Source of the DNA: Crossiella sp. SN42
Lineage (GTDB): Bacteria > Actinomycetota > Actinomycetes > Mycobacteriales > Pseudonocardiaceae
Assembly (NCBI RefSeq): GCF_023897065.1
Contig: NZ_JAMHIV010000026.1
Location: forward strand, 62,001-126,000
Direction: 5' to 3'
DNA length: 64,000 nt
The notes under the pieces are model-generated. The model saw nothing but the letters and a program-made list of their open reading frames with translations, did no database searches and was not told the DNA's origin. A program made the position numbers and the translations under genes. Every line of letters begins with the position of its first letter. Positions within the stretch are counted from its first letter, which is position 1. Shown one piece after another: positions 49,277 to 58,000 of this stretch.

Positions 49277-49624
49277 TCAGCCCTTGTCCATCCCGCCCGC
49301 GAGCACCGGCCGGATCTCCACCGACCCGCCCGCGACCGCCCCCGGGTGCGTGCTGGCGATCTTCACCGCCTCGTCCAGGTCCGCGCACTCGATCAGCGCG
49401 AAGCCGGCGATCTGCTCCTTGGTCTCGGCGAACGGGCCGTCGGAGAGCAGCACCTCGCCCTGGCCGCCCAGGCGGACGGTGGTGGCGTCGGTGCTCGGGT
49501 GCAGGATCGCGCCGCCGGTGACGATGCCCCGTTCGGCCAGGTCCTCGCCCCAGGTGCCGCAACCTTCGCTGGGGCCGCTGTCGGCGCGGGTCTCGTCCTG
49601 GCAGATCAACAGCAGGTACTGCAT
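49277..49624 (-). CDS. YCII/DGPF-domain protein (ECF42 partner type)
   Basis: 115 residues. The DGPF signature is LSDGPFAETKEQIAGFALIECADLDEAVKIASTHP, preceded by MQYLLLICQDETRAD. These ferredoxin-like alpha+beta proteins are nearly always encoded beside ECF42 sigma factors and may be their targets. AGAAGGGA precedes the ATG at 49624. Here the sigma gene is 8.8 kb away, suggesting the ancestral pair was separated. Confidence 0.9.
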   Translation of the reverse strand: MQYLLLICQDETRADSGPSEGCGTWGEDLAERGIVTGGAILHPSTDATTVRLGGQGEVLLSDGPFAETKEQIAGFALIECADLDEAVKIASTHPGAVAGGSVEIRPVLAGGMDKG

Positions 49625-49705
49625 GGGTGTTGTCCCTTCTCGCGAACCTCGACTACGCCCCCACGACGAACGGCCCGCCCGGAAATCGACCGGCCCGGCG
49701 ACGAG

Positions 49706-50170
49706 ATGTTCCTCTACGTTACGGCCGTGTCCGACGACCTCACCCTGCGCTGCGCCCGGGACCCGCGCGTGTCGATCACCTTCGCCGACCGCGAGCTCCG
49801 GCCGGACCCCCAGGACAGCGTGCTCACCTTCGCCGTCACCGTCGAGGCTCCCGGCCTGCGGGCGCGGGCCGGGAGCGTCACGCACTACGTGGACGGAATG
49901 GCCGTGGCCCAGTTCGTGGAGCGGCTCGACCTGCGCGGCTGGGACGGCGAGCTGTCCTGGACCAGCACGGACCGCGATATATCCGTGTGCGCGCTATATG
50001 ACGGGCGCGGATATATGCGGCTGACCTGGTCGTTGTCGCCGTGGCGGAAGTCCGAGCAGGGCGAGTGGACCGCGTCGGTGACCCTCTGGCTGGAGGGCGG
50101 CTCCCGGGACCGGTTCGTGGCCGACCTGCTCGCCTTCCTCAGCCAGGGGGACCACCGGGGCGAAAATTAG
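49706..50170 (+). CDS. DUF6228-like small protein
   Basis: 154 residues. The pattern VTVEAPGLRARAGSVTHYVDGMAVAQFVERLDLRGWDGELSWTSTDRDISVCALYDGRGYMRLTWSL fits actinobacterial DUF6228, often seen as solitary genes of unknown role. An ATG at 49706 or GTG at 49727 (MSDDLTLRC) could start it. It contains three A/T-rich words (GATATATCC 49976, CTATATG 49994, GGATATATG 50009) that use rare ATA, CTA and TAT codons. Its stop overlaps the convergent kinase-like gene by 4 nt. Confidence 0.7.
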   Translation: MFLYVTAVSDDLTLRCARDPRVSITFADRELRPDPQDSVLTFAVTVEAPGLRARAGSVTHYVDGMAVAQFVERLDLRGWDGELSWTSTDRDISVCALYDGRGYMRLTWSLSPWRKSEQGEWTASVTLWLEGGSRDRFVADLLAFLSQGDHRGEN

Positions 50171-51402
50171 CTCTTCGGGTACAGGTACTGCTCGGCCGGG
50201 ATCACCGTGCCGCGCGCCCAGGCGTCGAAGAAGCCGCGCAGGTCCTTGCCGCTGACCTGCTGGGCCAGCGCCTCGAACTCGGGCCAGCTCGCGGTGTCGC
50301 CGTTGTGCTCGCGGACCCAGCGCATGAGCAGTCTGAAGAAGGCCTGGTCGCCGACGGTGCGCCGGAGCGCGTGCATCATCGCCGAGCCCAGTTGGACACC
50401 GGCGGCCTCGGCGGCGGCGTGGTGCGCGGCGACCAGTGCGCCCAGCAGGTCGGCCACCCGCAGCTGTTCGGGGTGCACGCGCAGCTTCCCGGCATCGGCC
50501 ATGGCCAGGTCCTGCAAGTCGTCGATGATGCGCTGCAGCTGCCGGGACTCGGCCAGCAGGAAGGAGATCAGCGCCGCGTCGGGCTGGGTCACGCCGTCCT
50601 CGGCGGCCTCAAGCCAGCCGCGGATGTTGGACAGCGGGGTGCGCAGCTCGTGCGCGATGTCGCCAACCATGGCCTTGCGCAGCTCCTCCACCCGCGCCCG
50701 GCTCTCCGCCATCTCGTTGAAGGCCGCGGCCAGCCTGGCGATCTCGTCCCGGCCGGTGACCCGCACCCGCGCGGCGGCGTCGCCCTCCTTCATCCGCTGG
50801 GCCGCGCCGGTGAGCGCGCGCAGCGGGCGGACCAGGCGCAGCCCGGCGAGCACGGTGACCGCGACGGTGAACAGCAGCACCAGCGCGGCCACCCAGGCGA
50901 TCCGGGCCTGGTCGGCCGGGGACAGGTCGAGCGCGGTGGCCGGGGCGCCGCTGGGGGTGGTGAGGTAGAGCAGCGCGGGCGGGGCGACGAACGGGTCCAG
51001 CTGTTCCTTGCGGGCGGCGGCGAGACAGCCGTCGAGGACCTCCTCGGGGGCGGCCACGGCCGGGCGGGTGGCGTACCAGCTGAGGTCCAGGCGCAGGGCG
51101 AGCGGGCCGATGCCGCGCCGGCCGAGGCAGTCGTTGAACAGGCCGGTGAGCTGGTTCAGCGCAGCCAGCTCGATGGGGCCGGGCTTGCCGAGGTCGAGCT
51201 GGGAGCAGCCGTTCACCGTCGGCGGGCTGACCGTGTCGATGATGGTGCGCCCGTTGGGTTTGGTGACCAGCTCGCCCGAGCCGGCGCGCTGCCGCACGCA
51301 GGGCAGCGCGGCCCGGGCGGCCAGCCAGGCGGTGGCGCCGACCGCGCACACCGCGATCAGCACGGAGGCGGCCAGCAGCCGCGCAAGCAGGCTAGTGCGC
51401 AC
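50167..51402 (-). CDS. Truncated sensor histidine kinase fused to an M1-aminopeptidase C-terminal fragment
   Basis: 411 residues. Start GTG at 51402 overlaps the response-regulator stop by 11 nt. Residues ~5-30 and ~165-190 are transmembrane, enclosing an extracellular sensor with four cysteines. HAMP (RLVRPLRALTGAAQRMKEGD) and HisKA (KAMVGDIAHELRTPLSNIRGWLEA) follow, with the acceptor His. After AAHHAAAEAAGVQL, where the ATPase domain should begin, the sequence switches to SAMMHALRRTVGDQAFFRLLMRWVREHNGD...SGKDLRGFFDAWARG, the C-terminal helical end of an M1 zinc metallopeptidase. The ATPase N, G1 and G2 boxes are missing, so it cannot autophosphorylate. The in-frame join at about 50390 looks like a deletion scar. 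Confidence 0.85.
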   Translation of the reverse strand: MRTSLLARLLAASVLIAVCAVGATAWLAARAALPCVRQRAGSGELVTKPNGRTIIDTVSPPTVNGCSQLDLGKPGPIELAALNQLTGLFNDCLGRRGIGPLALRLDLSWYATRPAVAAPEEVLDGCLAAARKEQLDPFVAPPALLYLTTPSGAPATALDLSPADQARIAWVAALVLLFTVAVTVLAGLRLVRPLRALTGAAQRMKEGDAAARVRVTGRDEIARLAAAFNEMAESRARVEELRKAMVGDIAHELRTPLSNIRGWLEAAEDGVTQPDAALISFLLAESRQLQRIIDDLQDLAMADAGKLRVHPEQLRVADLLGALVAAHHAAAEAAGVQLGSAMMHALRRTVGDQAFFRLLMRWVREHNGDTASWPEFEALAQQVSGKDLRGFFDAWARGTVIPAEQYLYPKS

Positions 51403-51970
51403 CGCTGCGCTCGGTGTCGTCGGAGAGCTTGTAGCCCACGCCATAGACGGTGACCAGCCAGACGGGTTTGCGCGGGTCGGGTTCGAGCTTGCGGCGCAGG
51501 TTCATCACGTGCACGTCGATGGTGCGGCTGGTGATGTAGCGGTCGAACCCGTGCAGGCGTTCCAAGAGCTGTTCCCTGGTGAAGACGCGTTCCGGTTGCG
51601 CGGCAAGGGCTTCCAGCAGCCGGAACTCCCCCGGCGTGCATTCGATGAGCTCGCCGTCGCGGCGCACCTCGTGCCGCCGGGGGTCGAGTTCGACCGCGCC
51701 GACCTTCAGCACCGGTTCGGCTTCCGGCCTGCCGGTCCGGCCGCGGCGCAACAGGGTGCGCACCCTGGCCATCAGCTCGCGCGGGCTGAACGGCTTGGTC
51801 ATGTAGTCGTCCGCGCGCAGGATCCGGCACACGTCCAGGCCGTCCAGCTCGGGCAGCATCACGTCGAGCACCAGCAGGTCAGGCTGTTGCCGCCGGACCT
51901 CGGCCAGCGCGGCGCGCCCGTCGCCGACCACCACGACCGAGTGCCGGTCGCCACTCGCGGGTGAGACCAC
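51392..51970 (-). CDS. OmpR-family response regulator with damaged receiver domain
   Basis: 192 residues. The C-terminal DNA-binding domain is complete (LKVGAVELDPRRHEVRRDGELIECTPGEFRLLEALAAQPERVFTREQLLERLHG...DVHVMNLRRKLEPDP). The receiver is not: the N-terminal strand with the acidic pair is absent, and after DVCRILR the chain jumps to ADDYMTKPF, skipping about 25 residues including the switch Thr. The phospho-acceptor Asp (LLVLDVMLPE) and the Lys remain. No frame upstream of the GTG at 51970 restores the start. It probably binds DNA without phosphorylation control, or is a pseudogene. Direct repeats TTCCTGACA stand upstream as OmpR-type boxes. Confidence 0.85.
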   Translation of the reverse strand: MVSPASGDRHSVVVVGDGRAALAEVRRQQPDLLVLDVMLPELDGLDVCRILRADDYMTKPFSPRELMARVRTLLRRGRTGRPEAEPVLKVGAVELDPRRHEVRRDGELIECTPGEFRLLEALAAQPERVFTREQLLERLHGFDRYITSRTIDVHVMNLRRKLEPDPRKPVWLVTVYGVGYKLSDDTERSGAH

Positions 51971-51985
51971 GGGATCACGAACGGA

Positions 51986-52049
51986 TCCTGACAGGTTCCT
52001 GACATTCCGGACGACGGCGACTTCCGTCCACTCAGGACTATTCCTGACG
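51986..52049. promoter_or_regulatory. OmpR-type direct repeats (TTCCTGAC)
   Basis: TCCTGACAG (51986-51994), TTCCTGACA (51996-52004) and TTCCTGACG (52041-52049) lie just upstream of the damaged response regulator; the first two are 11 bp apart as in OmpR-family tandem sites. They suggest autoregulation was present. Confidence 0.5.
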
Positions 52050-52063
52050 CCGAACCCGCTGGC

Positions 52064-52189
52064 TCAGGCGGGCTGGATCAGGTCGAACTTGTTGCCGTAC
52101 AGGTCCTCGAACACCGCGACCGCGCCGTAGGCCTCGTGCCGCGGCTCCTCCGGGAACCGCACCCCGGCCGCGGTCATCCTGGCCGGCAT
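52064..52189 (-). pseudogene. C-terminal stub of a VOC/glyoxalase-family protein
   Basis: The minus strand reads MPARMTAAGVRFPEEPRHEA then YGAVAVFEDLYGNKFDLIQP and a stop: the last 40 residues of a glyoxalase/bleomycin-resistance fold, including the metal-ligand Glu in AVFED and the closing GNKFDLIQPA. No frame encodes the first ~80 residues, and the sequence upstream is already the promoter region of the next gene. It is a 5'-deleted remnant. Confidence 0.8.
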
Positions 52190-52234
52190 GGCGGCAGTCT
52201 GTCACAGTCCGGGGGGCTGCCTCGTCCTGTGGTC

Positions 52235-52648
52235 ATGCGACCGATTCTCACCCGCCTCGCCCTGGCCCTGTCCGCGCTCGCCAACGCCGTCGTCGGCCTG
52301 TGGGCCCTGCTGTGGCCGACCGCCTTCTACACCGAATTCCCCGGTTTCCGCACTGGCTGGGTGTCCGCCGACGGCCCGTTCAACCTGCACCTGCTGCACG
52401 ACTTCGGCGGCCTCAACCTGGCACTGGCCATCACCGCCCTCGGCGCGCTGCACCTGGGCAGCCCGGTCGCCGCGCGCTGGGCGGGAGTGGCGATCCTGGC
52501 GTTCAACCTGCCGCACGCGCTGTTCCACACCCTGCACCTGCACCCGTTCCCGGCGCTCACCGACCAGGTGCTGATCATGGCCGCCACCTGGGGCGCGGTC
52601 GCGCTGGGCCTGGTGGCGCTGCTGGCGCCTACCCGGAGTACCACCTGA
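52235..52648 (+). CDS. Small four-helix membrane protein
   Basis: 137 residues with four hydrophobic segments (LALALSALANAVVGLWALLWP, LLHDFGGLNLALAITALGALHL, AGVAILAFNLPHALFHTLHL and QVLIMAATWGAVALGLVALLA). Histidines HLLHDFGG and HALFHTLHLH sit at membrane faces and could bind metal or haem. The family is not named with certainty (DUF4267/DUF4345-like topology). No ribosome site precedes the ATG at 52235. It lies 66 bp upstream of the zinc dehydrogenase gene, same direction. Confidence 0.75.
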   Translation: MRPILTRLALALSALANAVVGLWALLWPTAFYTEFPGFRTGWVSADGPFNLHLLHDFGGLNLALAITALGALHLGSPVAARWAGVAILAFNLPHALFHTLHLHPFPALTDQVLIMAATWGAVALGLVALLAPTRSTT

Positions 52649-52714
52649 CCGGATGGGTTTGCCCGCGCGAGCACCGGGAACGCCAGGTGCTACAGCGAAT
52701 CCGCGGAGGCGAGC

Positions 52715-53893
52715 ATGAAAGCTGTGACCTGGCACGGAAAGCGCGACATCCGCGTGGACACCGTGGCCGACCCGGCGCTCACCGAGCCCGACGACGTGAT
52801 CGTGCGGATCACCTCATCCGGGATCTGCGGCTCGGACCTGCACCTGTACGAGGTGATGGGCCCGTTCCTGGACCCCGGTGACGTGCTCGGACACGAGCCG
52901 ATGGGCGTCGTGCAGGAGGTCGGCCCGCAGGTGACCGCGGTCCAGCCCGGTGACCGGGTGGTGGTGCCGTTCAACGTCTCCTGCGGCACCTGCTTCATGT
53001 GCGGGCAGGGCCTGCACTCCCAGTGCGAGACCACCCAGGTCCGCGAGCAGGGCTCGGGCGCGGCGCTGTTCGGCTACACCAAGCTCTACGGCCAGGTGCC
53101 CGGCGGCCAGGCGGAGTACCTGCGGGTGCCCTTCGGCAACCAGCTGCCGATCAAGGTGCCGCAGGGCCCGTCGGACGACCGGTTCGTCTACCTCTCCGAC
53201 GTGCTGCCCACCGCGTGGCAGGCGGTGGAGTACGCGGCGATCCCGCCGGGCGGCAGCGTCGCGGTGCTCGGGCTCGGGCCGATCGGCGACATGGCCACCC
53301 GGATCGCCAAACACCGTGGAGCGGAAAAGGTCTTCGGCCTGGACCTGGTGCCGGAACGGCTGGAACGGGCCAGCCGCAACGGGATCGAGGCCATCGACGT
53401 GCGCTCGGCCGACCTGCTGGAGCAGATCCGCGACCGCACCGACGGCCGCGGCCCGGACGCGGTGATCGACGCGGTCGGCATGGAGGCGCACGGTTCCCCG
53501 GTCGGCAAGGTCGCCCAGCAGCTCACCGGTCTGCTGCCGGACGCGCTGGCCGCCAAGCTGATGCGCACCGCGGGCGTGGACCGGTTGCACGCGCTGCACC
53601 TGGCCATCGAGCTGGTGCGGCGCGGCGGCACCATCTCGGTCTCCGGCGTCTACGGCGGCATGGCCGACCCGCTGCCGATGCTCACCCTGTTCGACAAGCA
53701 GATCCAGCTGCGCATGGGCCAGGCCAACGTGCACCGCTGGGTCAAGGACATCCTGCCGCTGCTGGGCGACGACGATCCGCTGGGCACCGAGTCCTTCGCC
53801 ACCCACCGCGTCCCGCTGGCCGACGCGCCGCGCGCGTACGAGATGTTCCAGAAGAAGCAGGACGGCGCGATCAAGATCCTGCTGACGCCTTAG
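52715..53893 (+). CDS. Zinc-dependent alcohol dehydrogenase, formaldehyde-dehydrogenase-like
   Basis: 392 residues, medium-chain dehydrogenase/reductase. Catalytic zinc ligands: CGSDLHLYE and GHEPMGVV; structural zinc loop VSCGTCFMCGQGLHSQC is present though with an altered spacing. The NAD site is VAVLGLGPIGDMATRIAKHRGAEKVFGLD. The insertion after SPVGKVAQQLTGLL and length match glutathione-independent formaldehyde dehydrogenase-type enzymes. GGAGGCG precedes the ATG. The stop TAG is formed by the junction with the 160-bp palindromic element; without it the codon would be TAA. Confidence 0.9.
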   Translation: MKAVTWHGKRDIRVDTVADPALTEPDDVIVRITSSGICGSDLHLYEVMGPFLDPGDVLGHEPMGVVQEVGPQVTAVQPGDRVVVPFNVSCGTCFMCGQGLHSQCETTQVREQGSGAALFGYTKLYGQVPGGQAEYLRVPFGNQLPIKVPQGPSDDRFVYLSDVLPTAWQAVEYAAIPPGGSVAVLGLGPIGDMATRIAKHRGAEKVFGLDLVPERLERASRNGIEAIDVRSADLLEQIRDRTDGRGPDAVIDAVGMEAHGSPVGKVAQQLTGLLPDALAAKLMRTAGVDRLHALHLAIELVRRGGTISVSGVYGGMADPLPMLTLFDKQIQLRMGQANVHRWVKDILPLLGDDDPLGTESFATHRVPLADAPRAYEMFQKKQDGAIKILLTP

Positions 53894-54052
53894 GCCGTGT
53901 CGCCAGAGCCCCGTCTGCGGGAGTCGTGATCGGCTTGGCCGCTGGCGGTGCGGCCGGGACGCCCTCATACCGGACGTATTCGGGCGTTCCGGCCGTGCCG
54001 CCAGCGGCCAAACCGGCGCGGCTACCGCGGGCGGGGCTCTGGCGACACGGCC
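53893..54052. mobile_element. MITE-like 160-bp palindrome with 21-bp terminal inverted repeats
   Basis: The ends GGCCGTGTCGCCAGAGCCCC(G) at 53893-53913 and 54032-54052 are perfect complements. Inner arms also match (TTGGCCGCTGGCGG 53935-53948 with CCGCCAGCGGCCAA 53998-54011; CGGCCGGGACGCCC with GGGCGTTCCGGCCG), so nearly the whole element folds on itself around 53972. It is flanked by TA on both sides (53891-53892 and 54053-54054). It encodes nothing. The GGCCGTGTC end resembles tips of IS5-group elements of actinomycetes, so it is probably mobilised in trans. The insertion converts the shared TTAA of two convergent genes into two TAG stops. Confidence 0.8.
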
Positions 54053-54999
54053 TAACCCCAGCCCAGTCTGCCGCGCAGCCACTCGACGGCTGTGACGCCC
54101 TGCGCGCCTTGAAACGCGCGCAGGGTCGGCAGACCCGGCGGGTCCGGTTGCAGCGCACCGCGGACGAAGTACCCGGCGAGCCCGGCCAGCACCGCGTTCA
54201 CCGCGTCCGGATCCGCCGTCGCCGCAACGGGATGAGCCAGGAACACCGGGTCCAGCTCCGGACCACCCTGCATGCGCACGCTGGGCAACAGCGCGAGCAG
54301 GTCGATCCAGGCCGCGCCCCGGCAGGCGTGCGGCCAGTCGACCACCACCACCCGGTCCTCGGTCAGCAGCAGGTTGTCCGCGCGCAGGTCCCCGTGCAGC
54401 AACGTGTTCCCGGCCGCCGCCCCGGGCCAGCGCGACTCCAGCTCGGCCAGCCGGTCCAGGTTCCGCCGCGACCACGGGTCCAGGCGGTCGTCGGGTTCGG
54501 CGGCCAGCCTGCGCCAGCCGGTGAAGTTGCGCGCGAACTTCTCCTGCGCGGTCGGCACTTCCAGCGGGCAGGGGGTGAGCGCGTCGGCCAACTCGGCCAC
54601 CGCGGCCAGCACCCGGTCCAGCTCCCCGGCCAGCCAGGGCACCGAGGGCTGTCTGCCGTCGACGTCGGCGAACAGCAGCAGGGTCCAGCCGTCCTGGTCG
54701 AAACTGGCCAGCAGCTCCGGCACCGGGGCCACTGTGGACAGTCCACTGGAGACGATCGCCTCGGCCCGGTGCATCGGCGCGGCGAGTTTGTTGGTGTGCC
54801 AGTCCACTGCCTTCACGAACACCCGCCGCCCGTCGGCCAGCCGCAGCCGCGCCGCCACTCCAGGGGAGAACCCGCCGGTCTGGCTGGCCGCCTCGGCCAC
54901 CGGCGCGCCGAGGAACTGCTCGACCGCGGCCCGCAGCGGGGCGGCCACCTCGGACCAGGCTCGGCGGCGACCGGTGGCGGCGGGGGCTGGCTGGCTCAT
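54052..54999 (-). CDS. APH-family phosphotransferase (aminoglycoside-kinase-like fold)
   Basis: 315 residues. Kinase-like motifs are GGFSPGVAARLRLADGRRVFVKAVDW (nucleotide loop and Lys), NTLLHGDLRADNLLL (Brenner motif HGDxxxxN with catalytic Asp) and VVVVDWPHA (metal Asp). Actinomycete genomes hold many such kinases acting on small molecules; resistance to aminoglycosides cannot be inferred. ATG at 54999. The stop codon TAG is made by the edge of the MITE-like element. Divergent from the giant TPR gene with an 83-bp gap. Confidence 0.88.
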   Translation of the reverse strand: MSQPAPAATGRRRAWSEVAAPLRAAVEQFLGAPVAEAASQTGGFSPGVAARLRLADGRRVFVKAVDWHTNKLAAPMHRAEAIVSSGLSTVAPVPELLASFDQDGWTLLLFADVDGRQPSVPWLAGELDRVLAAVAELADALTPCPLEVPTAQEKFARNFTGWRRLAAEPDDRLDPWSRRNLDRLAELESRWPGAAAGNTLLHGDLRADNLLLTEDRVVVVDWPHACRGAAWIDLLALLPSVRMQGGPELDPVFLAHPVAATADPDAVNAVLAGLAGYFVRGALQPDPPGLPTLRAFQGAQGVTAVEWLRGRLGWG

Positions 55000-55082
55000 G
55001 CCTCCATGGTGCCGGTACCGCCAAACAGGTTTCTTTCCGCCATTCCGGCCCGTGCTCGCGGCGCAGCAGCGATGATCAGGCG

Positions 55083-58000
55083 GTGACAGCGGGCTGGCAG
55101 CGGATCAAGGACGAGGCTCGGGTGCTGCGCGGCGAGGGCAGGCACGCCCGGCTGCGCAGACTGCTCCGCCAGGAGCTGCGGCGACACCCCGAGGACCCCG
55201 AGCTGCACGTCCAGCTCGGCCGGGCCGCCCTGTACCTCGGCAGGCTGGAGGAAGCCGAAGGGCACTTCCGGCGGGCCGCCGAGCTGGCCCCGGACTCCCC
55301 GCGCCCGCACGGCTGGCTGGCCGCGGTGCTGCACTGGCGCGCCCGCTACGACGAGGCGCTGGCCGGGCTGGCCACCGCCCGCGCCCGCTGGCCGGAGGAC
55401 GCCGAGCTGCGCACCGCCCAGGCCCGGCTGCTCTACGGGCTCGCCGACTACCGGGCCGCGCTGGCGCTGACCGAACCGGTCGACCCCGCCGCGCCCGGCG
55501 GCGAGAGCTGCCTGGAATGGCGGCTGGCCGCGCTGCGCGCCCTGCACCGGCACCCGGAGGCCGAAGCGCTGGCCAGGGACTACCTCGCCGAGCGGCCCGA
55601 GGCGCTCGGCATCCACGAGGAGCTGGTGACCAGCCTGCGCGGGCAGGGCAGGCACACCGAGGCGGTCACCTGCTCCAGCGCGCTGCTGGCGCGGTACCCG
55701 CGCTGGATCACCGTGCTGCTCAACCACGCCGACACCCTCAACCTGGCCGGTCAGCGCCAGGCCGCGGCCGACCTGCTCGCCGAGCGGGTGCGCGAGCGGC
55801 CCGGTCAGCCCGCGCTGCGCAAAGGTCTCGGCACGGCCCTGGCCCGCCTGGGCCGGCCCGACCTCGCCGCCGAGCAGTACGCCGTCTCGGTCCGGCTGCA
55901 CCCTGGGCAGACCTCCGCCTGGTGGCTGTGGGCCAGCTCGCTGCGCCAGGCCGACCGGTTGCCCGAGGCCCGCGAGGTGCTGGAGCGCGCGCTGCGCCTG
56001 CACCCGGCCGAGGTCGACATCCGCACCGAGTACGTCGAGCTGGTGGAGGCCGAACAGGACGCGGCGGCCGCGCTGCCGATCGCCGAAGCGACCCTCGGCC
56101 TGGACCCGGCCGACGACTGGGCGCCGCGGCTGGTGGCCAGGCTGCGCAAGCGGTGCGGGCAGCGGGAGGAGGCCGAGGCGCTGCTGCGCGAGCTGCTCGC
56201 GGCCCGGCCCGAGGATCCCGACTGCGTGCGCGCGCTGGGCTGGCACCTGCAGTCCACCGGCCGCACCGAGGAAGCGGTGGCGCTCTACCGCGCCACCCTG
56301 GACCGCACACCGTCCAATGTGGACATCAGCATCGCGCTCGCGCTGGCGCTGCGGGCACGGAACCGGGCCAGCGAGGCGGTCGCGGTGCTGCGTGCCTGCC
56401 TGACCCACCGGCCCCAGCACGCCGAGCTGTGGCAGGAGCTGGGCAGCGCACTGGAACTACACGGCGACCACGAGGCCGCGGCGCAGGCTCACCGCACCGC
56501 CACCGAGCTCGCGCCGTGGGAGGCCGACGCCTGGCACGCCCGGATCGGCCATCTGCTCACCCGCGGCCGTCACGCCGAAGCGGTGCCGCTGCTGACCACC
56601 GCGCTCACGCACTGCCCGGACGCCCCGCAGCTGCACCGCAAACGCATCGCCCTGCTACAGGACACCGCCGCCGACGAGGTCACCGAGGCGGCCCTGCGCG
56701 CGGCCATCGAACGCTTCCCCGACTCGCCGGAGTTCCCGCTGGACCTGGTGCGGCACCTCAGCTGGGCCGGCCGCCAGCAGGAAGCACTGTCCGAAGTGGA
56801 CAGTCTGCTGGCCGGGGACCCGCGGCACGAGGACCTGCTGTACTGGCGGATCCAGCTGCTGTTCCAGCTGTACCGGCGCGGTGAGGGCAGGGCGGCCGCG
56901 GTGGCCGCGCACCAGGCCCTGCCGGAGTCCGCGCGGCTGAGCTTCCTGCACGCCTGGAGCCTGATCGAGATCGACCAGGAGGCCGAGGCCGAACCCGCGC
57001 TGGCCGCCGCGCACGCCGCGCACCCCGACGACCAGGTGATCCTGTGCGGCCTGGTCCGCTGCCTGCGCAGGCTGGGCCGCTGCGCGGAGACCGAACCCCT
57101 GCTGCGCACCGCGCTGGCCACCGCGCCCGCCGAGATCGACCTGCACCTCGAGCTCGCCTGGACGCTGGAGCAGCTGTTCCGCTTCGACGACGCGATCCTG
57201 GCCTGCGACCAGGCCCTGACCCTGGATCCCGAGCACAACGAGGCCTTCGGCGGCGCGATCCGGTTGCGCTACCAGGCAGGCCGGGCCGCCGAGGCGGACC
57301 GGATGGTCGCCGACGCGGTCAGCCGCAGGCCGTGGGATGCCGGGCTGTGGCAGGAGATCGCCACCGCCCGCCTGGCCGCGCGCAAGCTCGGCGAGGCGGT
57401 CGAAGCGGCCAGGAACGCCGTGGAGCGGACACCGGGCGACGCCACGCTGTGGCTGCTGCTGGTGCGGACGCTGACCGAGGCCGGCCGCCCGGCCGAGGCC
57501 GCCCAGGCCGCCGCCGACGGCATCCGGCTGCACCCGCGCAACCCCCGGCTGCGCAACCGGCAGGCCGGCGCGGTGCGCGCGCAGGGCCGGGAGGCCGAGG
57601 CGGAAACCCTGCTGCGCACCGCCTTCGCCGAACTGCCGGAGGTGACCTCGGTCGGCGTCGACCTGGTCAGCCACCTGCGCAGGCAGCACCGGCACGACGA
57701 GGCACTGGCTCTGCTGGATGTCTTGTCCGCCAAGGATCCCGGCCACCACTGGCTGCACTGGCTGCGGATCTGGACGCTGCGCGAGGCCCGCCGGTTCACC
57801 GAGGCCCGCGCCGCGGCGGACACCGCGCTGGAGCGGTTCCCGTGGTCCACCGAGCTGCGGGCGCAGCACGCCAGGCTGCTGGTGCGGGAAGGCCGGATCG
57901 AGGCGGCGCTGGCCGAGTACACCGAGATCAACCGGATCGACCCGGCCAACGAACAGGCGCTGTTCGGGCGGCTGAACTGCCTGGACTGGCTGGGCCGCAC

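Noticed and set aside
54052-54999. Aminoglycoside resistance gene
   Set aside because: Only the general APH kinase fold is visible; the family has many other substrates and no resistance-type close match can be claimed.
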